Shown here: piece after piece, positions 33,291 to 39,572 of the stretch | How positions within the stretch are numbered: the stretch's first letter is position 1 | How the letters are laid out: each line of letters opens with the position of its first letter | DNA from: DYTH01 sp964552725 | Lineage (GTDB): Bacteria > Desulfobacterota > Syntrophia > Syntrophales > UBA5619 | DNA: 39,572 nucleotides | Assembly (NCBI GenBank): GCA_964552725.1 | Contig: CAZKHU010000017.1 | Span: 1 to 39,572 of the forward strand | Reading direction: 5' to 3' | The notes under the pieces: model-generated | Seen by the model: the letters and a program-made list of their open reading frames with translations, nothing else | What the model was told of the DNA's origin: nothing | Database searches by the model: none | Made by a program: the position numbers and the translations under genes

Positions 33291-34019
33291 ATGGAGGAGA
33301 CGCGGATTGCGATTGTTACAGGAGGGAGCCGGGGAATCGGCCGGGCCGTTGCCGTTGATCTGGCGGCGCACGGATATAAGGTCGCAATAACTTATATGCA
33401 AAACGACAAGGCGGCAAAAGAGACATTGGAGATTATCCGTAAGGCGGGCGGGAGCGCGGAGGCGGTAAAGTTTGATATTGGCAGCGCCGCCGAGGCAGTG
33501 CCGGCGATGGATGAACTGCTCAAGCGATTGAAGCGCGTCGATGTGCTGATAAATAACGCGGGAGTGGCAATGGACGGGCTTTTCATGACGATGTCCCCTG
33601 CCGGTTGGCAGCAGGTGATCGATACGAACCTGAACGGTTTTTACAATGTGACGAAACCGGTTTTGAGAGGAATGATCCGCCGCAAGAAGGGGGCAATTGT
33701 CTCTTTGGCCTCCGTTTCGGCTCTGGCAGGAAACCGCGGACAGGCCAATTACGCGGCGGCCAAGGCCGGCATCATCGCGGCAAGCCGGACCATTGCCGCT
33801 GAATCTGCAAGATTCGGGGTCAGGATAAACGTAGTCGCGCCCGGGGCGATAGACACGGAAATGACAAGGGGCATCCAGCGGGAAAAAATAAAAGCGATGA
33901 TCCCCATGGGACGTCTCGGACGTCCCGAAGAGGTGGCAAGGGTAATCAGTTTTCTCTGTTCAGACGATTCTTCCTACATTACCGGTCAGGTAATTTCGGT
34001 AAACGGCGGGATGTTTTGA
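33291..34019 (+). CDS. fabG: 3-oxoacyl-ACP reductase-like short-chain dehydrogenase
   Basis: 242 residues, a classical SDR. The NAD(P)-binding TGGSRGIG (10-17), NNAG (88-91), catalytic Asn114, Ser141 (SLASVSALAG), Tyr154 and Lys158 (YAAAKAG) are all present, and the C-terminal SSYITGQVISVNGGMF matches FabG. It probably reduces 3-oxoacyl-ACP or a related thioester. Standing alone, away from fabD, fabF and acpP, it may be an accessory paralogue with another substrate. It has its own possible promoter and converges on ddl. Confidence 0.85.
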   Translation: MEETRIAIVTGGSRGIGRAVAVDLAAHGYKVAITYMQNDKAAKETLEIIRKAGGSAEAVKFDIGSAAEAVPAMDELLKRLKRVDVLINNAGVAMDGLFMTMSPAGWQQVIDTNLNGFYNVTKPVLRGMIRRKKGAIVSLASVSALAGNRGQANYAAAKAGIIAASRTIAAESARFGVRINVVAPGAIDTEMTRGIQREKIKAMIPMGRLGRPEEVARVISFLCSDDSSYITGQVISVNGGMF

Positions 34020-34091
34020 AAAATCCGCGGCAATTTCCCTCTTCAAAAGCGATTGCCCCGCTCATTTTATTCGGGTCTCGGGGAAAAAAGT

Positions 34092-35147
34092 TTAGAGCGG
34101 TCCCTTTTTCTCCTTGTGGATGATCATGGCGTTTTCGATCAGACGGCTGATGATCATCGAGGGGAGCAGACCGGCGCTTGCGGCCTGTTCAAAGAAAAAA
34201 GACGAGGGCGCCATGCCGGACGAGGAATTGGGATCGGTAATCAATATCCGGCCGTTTTTCATATAAAAGCCGTCTATGCGTCCATAGGAGCGAAACCCGA
34301 GTGCGCGAAAGGCGCGGACGGCCTCTATCTTTATTTTTCCCACGTCTTCAGCCGGGATATTTCTGGGGGGAGTAAATTTTCGGCAACGGCCGGGCATGTA
34401 CTTGTCGTCGTAGGTAAAATATTCGCTCTGGGGGCATATTTCGGTCACTTCCAGGGCATGATATTCACCATCTTCCTCGAAGATTATCGTGGAAAACTCC
34501 GTTCCATCCAGAAATTCCTCAACGAGAACCGCCCGGTCCCACTTCATCGCCTCTTCGATGCCGGCGGCAAGGGCTGTCTCGTCCGGAACGAGCGTTACGC
34601 CGATGCTCGATCCTTCCCGGGGAGGTTTTGCGAAGCAGGGAAAACCTGTAATATCGGCAATTTTTCTTGTTGCTTTCCGGGGGTCTGCCAGCCATTCCTT
34701 ATCATGGACTAAAACACTGCGGGGGACTTCCAGCCCCTCCGCTTGAAGTATTTTTTGCTGAATATGCTTGTCCATGCCGAGAGCGGAGGCCAGAACGCCG
34801 GCGCCCGTGTAAGGAAGGCCCAGCAGTTCGAGGAGCCCCTGCAGGCAGCCGTCTTCCCCAAATTTCCCGTGCAGCGAAATGAAGGCGAAGTCTATTTCGT
34901 TTTTAAGCCCTTCATAGGAAATGCGCCGCGCTTCAGCATCGAGGCGTTCGGCGATGTCTTTCGTTGTGTTCTGCGAGATGAGTTGCCAGGGAATCACCCA
35001 GAAACGTCCTGCTGCGTCCATGAAAATCGGGACTGGTTCGTATGTGTCCCGATCGAGGTTGTCATAAACATTTCTGCCGCTGTTGAGGGAAACCTCCCGT
35101 TCAGAGGACATCCCTCCTAAAACCACGCCTATCCTTAATTTATCCAC
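34092..35147 (-). CDS. ddl: D-alanine--D-alanine ligase
   Basis: ATP-grasp ligase joining two D-Ala for peptidoglycan precursors. 351 residues. IGVVLGGMSSEREVSLNSG, FISLHGKFGEDGCLQGLLELLGLPYTGAGVLASALGMDKH, CFAKPPREGSSIGVTLV, LVEEFLDGTEFS and the closing DPNSSSGMAPSSFFFEQA region are all family landmarks. The last block has SSSGMAPSS where NTxPGMTxxS is usual, a modest departure near the D-Ala2 pocket. GTG start with GAGG 8 nt upstream. It lies 46 nt after the alanine racemase gene on the same strand, a natural alr-ddl operon. Confidence 0.94.
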   Translation of the reverse strand: MDKLRIGVVLGGMSSEREVSLNSGRNVYDNLDRDTYEPVPIFMDAAGRFWVIPWQLISQNTTKDIAERLDAEARRISYEGLKNEIDFAFISLHGKFGEDGCLQGLLELLGLPYTGAGVLASALGMDKHIQQKILQAEGLEVPRSVLVHDKEWLADPRKATRKIADITGFPCFAKPPREGSSIGVTLVPDETALAAGIEEAMKWDRAVLVEEFLDGTEFSTIIFEEDGEYHALEVTEICPQSEYFTYDDKYMPGRCRKFTPPRNIPAEDVGKIKIEAVRAFRALGFRSYGRIDGFYMKNGRILITDPNSSSGMAPSSFFFEQAASAGLLPSMIISRLIENAMIIHKEKKGPL

Positions 35148-35193
35148 AAAAGTAACCTCATAAAACAGTAATTGTTCTGCCGGCCGGGCATTG

Positions 35194-37152
35194 TTAAATA
35201 TCCCACAGGAAGGTAACGCCGCTCGTCGGAAATATCCATGAGTCGTCGGGGATGAGCATCTTCACGGATTCGTCCGGGATGCGCAGTGTCTCGGGATTGT
35301 GGTTTCTGCCTGAGAAAAAGCAGACGTCCCGGACATTTTTGAGGCCCGTTCCCCGGTAGTTGAACGAAATCTGCACGCCTCTTGTCGGATATACTATGTA
35401 GGCGGAAAACGTCCGGTTCGCCTTATTCTGTTTCGTTTCTATCTCGATCTCGACGCGGGCAAGGGTGTCTATCTTCTTTTGCAGGCCATCGGCGCCAAAC
35501 CATGCCTCAAGCCCGTTCTCCGTCGTGCCGGTTTTGAGGAGGGGAATTCTTTCGTTATCGATAAGGACGTCTTTTACCGTGAAATCAATCTCTTTTCCGG
35601 TTCCCTCTTCACTGTTCAGTTGCCAGCGGTATTCACAGAGACTGTTTTCGAAGAGGGCGGTCAATTGTTCTTCATTAAAGGCGCAACCTATCATGAACTG
35701 TGAATTTCGCAGCTCCTTTGCGTATTCAATATGCGTCGTCACCTTAAAGCAGTTTTCGCGATCCGGGGCTCTTGCAATCTCGGCCGCAGAAAATTCGGAA
35801 AATGTGACAACGTAGCGAAAATTGTTTCTCAAATCGAGGCGGCGGTCGTTTTTACCGAACAAAATTTCAAACATTTCGCTGTAAATCGCGTCGCCCAGTT
35901 CGTCATTTTTGGCCCGCGCCTGAAAACAACTCCTAATAATTCCATCTATTCTGGCGATCGATCGCTCTTCTCCGGGAATGAAAATACGGCGGAGGCGGGG
36001 CTCTATCCGGTCGGTTCTGCCGTCTCGACAAAAGACCCGCGGCGCCCGCTTGCCGACGGCGCAGAGAATTTCATAGCTGATGGAGTGTGATTTTGCGGCA
36101 ATCTCTTCGGCGGTAATCGTTTCGTTTCCCTGACTGCCCATCAGAACCACCTCGTCCCCGACTTTGCCGTCTTTTATGCCGCTTATGTCGAGCGCGCACA
36201 TGTCCATCGAGATTCTTCCGACGATCGGAACCCTTGCTCCCCGAACGAGCGCTTCGCCCTGGTTGGAGAGAAGCCAGCCCAGACCGTCGCCGTAGCCGAC
36301 GGGGATCGTGGCGATGCGTGTCGGTTTTCGCGTTATGAAGGTCCGGCCATATCCTATTCCGTATCCCTCGGGAAACTCCTTGATCAGGGCAACCCGCGTT
36401 TTAAAGCTCATGACCGGGCTTAGCGCGATCTTTTCTCTTGTCTCCGCCGAAGGATGGATGCCATAGGTGATAAGCCCCGGCCGCACCAGGTCAAGATTAC
36501 ACTGCGGGTAGTTGATTATTGCCCCGCTGTTGGAGATATGGCGGAACGGGATTTTCACGCCGGTTGCCTCAATCCGCCTCAGGATGTCCTGAAACTCCTC
36601 CCACTGCAAACTATTGTAAAAAGAGGTGATTTCGCTTTCCGAAAAATGGGTGAAGATACCTTCTATCTTCAGGTTGGGAAGGGCGGCGATTTCTATGATT
36701 GCCTCCAATGCCTCCTTGCGGAACATTCCCCCCCGGCCCATTCCGGTATCCACCTCGATGTGCAGCGGCAGAATCAGTCCCGCATTAAAGGCCTTTTTAT
36801 GAAGTTCCCGGGCGAACCCCGGAGCGGACACCGAGGGGGTAAGCCCGTATTTGATGATCTGATCGATTTCCGGGACGGTCGCCGGGGAGAGGATGACGAT
36901 CGGAGCGGTTATCCCGCTGACCCGGAGCTGAACACCCTCATCGGCGTTGGCGACGCCGAGAAAGGAGGCGCCGTTTGCCAGCGCCGCATTGGATATTTCA
37001 ATCGCCCCATGGCCGTAGGCATCCGCCTTTACAATCTGCATGACCCGGACATCGGGCGCGAGGAGTTTTCTTATCTCCTGCCAGTTTGCGGCGAAGTGGC
37101 CGAGGTCAACCTCCACCCAGCTTCGATATGACGGCGTTTCATCAAAAGTCAT
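35194..37152 (-). CDS. alr: Alanine racemase with about 275-residue C-terminal domain of unknown function
   Basis: Residues 1-376 are a complete PLP-dependent alanine racemase making D-Ala: MQIVKADAYGHG (PLP Lys42), HIEVDTGMGRGG, HISNSGAIIN, GIGYGRTF (catalytic Tyr268), VGRISMDMCALDI and the usual end YEILCAVGKRAPRVF. The protein then continues to 652, whereas ordinary Alr stops near 375. The extension has a helical first third (SIARIDGIIRSCFQARAKNDELGDAIYSEMFEILFG) and a beta-rich remainder ending VRDVCFFSGRNHN...IPDDSWIFPTSGVTFLW. I do not recognise it. It has no signal peptide or membrane segment and is not a MurF-type fusion. ATG with AGGA 7 nt upstream. The gene precedes ddl and has a 19-bp palindrome in its promoter region. 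Confidence 0.9.
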   Translation of the reverse strand: MTFDETPSYRSWVEVDLGHFAANWQEIRKLLAPDVRVMQIVKADAYGHGAIEISNAALANGASFLGVANADEGVQLRVSGITAPIVILSPATVPEIDQIIKYGLTPSVSAPGFARELHKKAFNAGLILPLHIEVDTGMGRGGMFRKEALEAIIEIAALPNLKIEGIFTHFSESEITSFYNSLQWEEFQDILRRIEATGVKIPFRHISNSGAIINYPQCNLDLVRPGLITYGIHPSAETREKIALSPVMSFKTRVALIKEFPEGYGIGYGRTFITRKPTRIATIPVGYGDGLGWLLSNQGEALVRGARVPIVGRISMDMCALDISGIKDGKVGDEVVLMGSQGNETITAEEIAAKSHSISYEILCAVGKRAPRVFCRDGRTDRIEPRLRRIFIPGEERSIARIDGIIRSCFQARAKNDELGDAIYSEMFEILFGKNDRRLDLRNNFRYVVTFSEFSAAEIARAPDRENCFKVTTHIEYAKELRNSQFMIGCAFNEEQLTALFENSLCEYRWQLNSEEGTGKEIDFTVKDVLIDNERIPLLKTGTTENGLEAWFGADGLQKKIDTLARVEIEIETKQNKANRTFSAYIVYPTRGVQISFNYRGTGLKNVRDVCFFSGRNHNPETLRIPDESVKMLIPDDSWIFPTSGVTFLWDI

Positions 37153-37197
37153 CTAATATTCCTGTCGTCAGGACGAAAATATAATTGCAGATATATG

Positions 37198-37216
37198 TTG
37201 CAATTCAGAATTGCAA
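37198..37216. promoter_or_regulatory. 19-bp palindrome upstream of alr, possible operator
   Basis: TTGCAATTCAGAATTGCAA is perfectly palindromic around its central base. It lies 46 nt upstream of the alr ATG within AT-rich sequence holding several possible -35/-10 pairs (for example TTGCAA and TATTTT on the minus strand), where a repressor or activator site would be expected. The regulator is unknown. Confidence 0.45.
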
Positions 37217-37253
37217 GCAAGCATTTTTACGCGGACTCGAAACTTTTATGCAA

Positions 37254-39503
37254 TCATTTTTTTGTCATTGTAAATACGCCGTCCCACTCGCCTTCAGGAG
37301 GATTCTCTTTCAAAGACTCGCAGCGCTCGATGTAGAGTTTTGCAGGGTAATCACCCGGCTTTGCCTGCAGCGCCTGTTTGAATGCAGCTATTGCCTCATC
37401 CCAGTTGCCGCTTCGGTATGATTCCAGACCTTTCTCAAATACTTCCGCAAATCCCTGCCATTGCGCCCTGTCTTTTTGCTCCCCGAGCAGTTCGAATATC
37501 CGCACAGGCAGCTTTTTACCTTTAACGCGAACGGCATCCAGTTCCCTGAAAAAAAATTCATCCTTGACGACTTCACGGGTAAATTCGCTGACGATGATGT
37601 TTGTCCCATACTCCTTGTTGGTTCCCTCCAGCCGTGAGGAGAGATTCACGCTGTCTCCCATGACCGTGTAATCAAACCGCATTTCGGAGCCCATGTTTCC
37701 CACTACCATATCCCCGGTGTTGATCCCGATTCCGATATTTATCTCCGGCCATCCCTCCTCGGCCCACTTTATCCGCAGTCGCTTCAATTCCGTCATCATT
37801 TCCACGGCCGTAAGGCAGGCGCGCCGGGCATGGTCGGGCTGGTCAAGCGGGGCGCCAAAAACAGCCATGATCGCATCGCCGATGTATTTGTCGAGCAGGC
37901 CGTCGTACTTGAAGACAATATTGGTCATCGCGGTCAGGTATTCGTTCAGGAGCTGCACCAGCTTCTCCGGCGAGAGTTTTTCCGATATCGAGGTAAAGCC
38001 CCTGATATCGGAAAACATTACCGAGAGATTTTTCTTGTCGCCGCCCAGTTTGAGTTTTTCAGGATCCTTCAATATCTCGTTTACGACGGAGGCGGTCAGG
38101 TAGTATTGAAAAGCGCCCCGGATCTTTTTCTTTTCCCGTTCTTCGGTTACGTAGCGATAGACCGTTATTCCCAGATAGGCGGCAATCATCGTGAGCAGCG
38201 GGTATATCATGTTCATCCAGACGTTGTAACGTGCAAAGATATTTGTGTTGATTATTATAAAGGCCGCAATGAGCGCGACGCTCAACGCCATTCCCGCCAT
38301 TGCCTTCAGGCGGGGAAGAATAAAACCGATGATCAGGCCGACGCAGACGATAATGCAAATATCGATGAATTTAATCCATCCGGAGTGAATGAGAAAATTT
38401 TGCCGCAGGATATTGTCGATAACGGTTGCATGAATCTCTACCCCCGGATAGACCGAACTGAAAGGGGTGGTCCTCATGTCATAGATGCCCGTTGCGGTCG
38501 CCCCGACCAGCACAATCTTTCCATTGATTTTATCGCGAGAGATACGTCCCTTCAATATATCCGATACCGAATAATGGGGGAATGTCCGGGGCGGCCCCAG
38601 GTAGTTGATAAGCAGTCGCCCCTCTTCATCAGTTGGTATCCTGAACTTGTCAAGCAGGATGTTTTCCACTCCCAAATTGTTTATATTCAAGACAAGCATC
38701 GGCCATTCCAGATACTGAACCAGTATCGAAAGCGCCAGTGATGAATAGTAGTTGTCACGGAATTTGATCACAAGCGGGGACCAGCGGATCGTTCCGTCCA
38801 TATCCGGGAAGGCGTTAAAATACCCCCCTTTTTCAGCAGATTCGGATATGACCGGAAGATTGGGCTGCACAGCATAAGCCTGGGCTACCGACGAGTCGTC
38901 GGCCTCTTTTGTCTTTTTGACCATCGAAAAGCGGCCATTGGCGATTGCCTCTTCCGAAGCTTTTATCTGCTCCTCCTGCAGATGGCCAACCTCTTTTGCG
39001 CTGATGTGAAAGAAATAGCCAAGGGTTACATTTCCGGTCTTTTCTATTGCGCGGGCCAGGAAGGCGTCGGTATCCGCCTCCTTTTTCTTTTTCTCGATGA
39101 CGCCGGAAAATTTGCCGTTGTCGGCGCCGGTTTTTTTAAGATCAAGCAGGAGTTCGTTGATGGTTTTAAGACTCGAATTGTTGTCAGGCTCGGCAAAGAC
39201 AATATCAAATCCGACTACCTTGGCGCCCTGTTCTTTCAATTTTTCGGTGAGTTCCGCGATCGTTGTTCTTGGCCAGGGCCATCTTCCCAATTCGCTCAGA
39301 CTCTTTTCGTCAATCGTCACGATAACCGTTTCCCCTCCCGACGGCCTTGCCCCGCGGGAGACGGTGCGCAAATCGAAGGCCTTTAGTTCCATGAAGCGCA
39401 GAAAACGGGGATCGACAAAAAAAAGGGAAACGGCGATCAATATAACCAGAACGGCGATTTTCAAAGGAGATGCCAGAAATAATCTTTTCAGGCTTTTTTT
39501 CAT
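37254..39503 (-). CDS. CHASE2-domain class III adenylate cyclase with C-terminal TPR-like segment
   Basis: 749 residues. One N-terminal membrane helix (about 14-31) leads into a large periplasmic CHASE2 sensor (about 35-370; VIVTIDEKSLSELGRWPWPR and VLVGATATGIYDMRTTPFSSVYPGVEIHATVIDNIL), then three membrane helices (about 376-450) and a cytoplasmic cyclase (about 490-660). The cyclase has both metal Asp (FSDIRGFT, Asp499; YIGDAIMAVFG, Asp543), the adenine-selecting Lys539 and Asp617, and the transition-state Asn620 and Arg624, so it should make cAMP. Residues about 690-730 (WDEAIAAFKQALQAKPGD) form a TPR-like repeat. I chose the ATG at 39503, with AAGGGG 9 nt upstream; the longer frame runs into repeat DNA. 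Confidence 0.93.
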   Translation of the reverse strand: MKKSLKRLFLASPLKIAVLVILIAVSLFFVDPRFLRFMELKAFDLRTVSRGARPSGGETVIVTIDEKSLSELGRWPWPRTTIAELTEKLKEQGAKVVGFDIVFAEPDNNSSLKTINELLLDLKKTGADNGKFSGVIEKKKKEADTDAFLARAIEKTGNVTLGYFFHISAKEVGHLQEEQIKASEEAIANGRFSMVKKTKEADDSSVAQAYAVQPNLPVISESAEKGGYFNAFPDMDGTIRWSPLVIKFRDNYYSSLALSILVQYLEWPMLVLNINNLGVENILLDKFRIPTDEEGRLLINYLGPPRTFPHYSVSDILKGRISRDKINGKIVLVGATATGIYDMRTTPFSSVYPGVEIHATVIDNILRQNFLIHSGWIKFIDICIIVCVGLIIGFILPRLKAMAGMALSVALIAAFIIINTNIFARYNVWMNMIYPLLTMIAAYLGITVYRYVTEEREKKKIRGAFQYYLTASVVNEILKDPEKLKLGGDKKNLSVMFSDIRGFTSISEKLSPEKLVQLLNEYLTAMTNIVFKYDGLLDKYIGDAIMAVFGAPLDQPDHARRACLTAVEMMTELKRLRIKWAEEGWPEINIGIGINTGDMVVGNMGSEMRFDYTVMGDSVNLSSRLEGTNKEYGTNIIVSEFTREVVKDEFFFRELDAVRVKGKKLPVRIFELLGEQKDRAQWQGFAEVFEKGLESYRSGNWDEAIAAFKQALQAKPGDYPAKLYIERCESLKENPPEGEWDGVFTMTKK

Positions 39504-39524
39504 TTTGTATTTCCCCTTCGAGGT

Positions 39525-39572
39525 AATTGCAAAACTCCCCATTCTTGTCATTCCCGCAACGATTCTGAGCGG
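39525..39572. repeat. Second copy (left part) of the MITE-like repeat, cut by window end
   Basis: These 48 bases match 19731-19778 with a single mismatch, beginning AATTGCAAAACTCCCC and including TTGTCATTCCCG. The first ten bases of the other copy (CAATTGAGCC) are not conserved here. The remainder lies beyond the window. It sits directly upstream of the cyclase gene. Confidence 0.85.

Overview
The window looks like a chromosome segment of a syntrophic deltaproteobacterium (Desulfobacterota, Syntrophales/Syntrophaceae type). This is inferred from gene content rather than from any search: a Re-citrate-synthase-like enzyme, the aspS-hisS pair, heme genes pointing to the siroheme-dependent (Ahb) heme route, a GTP-type PEP carboxykinase, and moderately GC-rich DNA with many TTG/GTG starts. 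There is no prophage, CRISPR array or integrase. Most genes are housekeeping, with a few accessory islands. || Layout. 1-1.7 kb: 3' part of a UvrD/Rep helicase (cut by the window edge). 1.7-6.9 kb (minus): a Re-citrate synthase-like enzyme with a C-terminal Cache-like domain, then aspS and hisS. 7.0-10.9 kb (plus): an accessory unit with a DUF6502 putative DNA-binding protein behind a palindromic, nearly leaderless promoter, then two lipoproteins built of tandem DUF5666-type repeats. 11-12.6 kb (minus): hipBA toxin-antitoxin. 12.7-15.4 kb (minus): tRNA-Phe(GAA), an RDD membrane protein, rsmE and prmA. 15.5-19.7 kb (plus): a degenerate-looking small ORF, ccsA/hemX, hemA, hemC and hemD. 19.7-19.9 kb: a 142-bp MITE-like element, with a second, edge-truncated copy of its left part at the window's right end. 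20.1-22.6 kb: ilvBN behind a complete isoleucine-rich leader-peptide attenuator. 22.8-25 kb: hemB and an AhbD-like radical SAM enzyme. 25-28 kb: polA with a proofreading site that appears inactive. 28-31.4 kb (minus): pckG and an MFS transporter. 31.5-34 kb (plus): a B12-binding-type radical SAM protein and a fabG-like reductase. 34.1-39.5 kb (minus): ddl, an alanine racemase with a roughly 275-residue unknown C-terminal domain, and a CHASE2-adenylate cyclase. || How the genes fit together. CcsA/HemX, HemA, HemC, HemD, HemB and AhbD form a split tetrapyrrole locus from glutamyl-tRNA to heme. The siroheme steps (uroporphyrinogen methyltransferase, AhbA/B, AhbC) are not in the window, but a possible remnant of precorrin-2 dehydrogenase sits just before ccsA. 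Alr and Ddl supply D-Ala-D-Ala for peptidoglycan. Re-citrate synthase and PEP carboxykinase serve anabolic carbon flow (glutamate synthesis, gluconeogenesis) in an anaerobe without a conventional TCA cycle. || The most novel-looking items are the DUF6502/DUF5666 surface-lipoprotein unit with its self-complementary promoter, the Alr C-terminal extension, the Cache-like domain on a cytosolic citrate synthase, and a probable ATT start codon for hemC. No database search was possible, so all family names rest on motif recognition.
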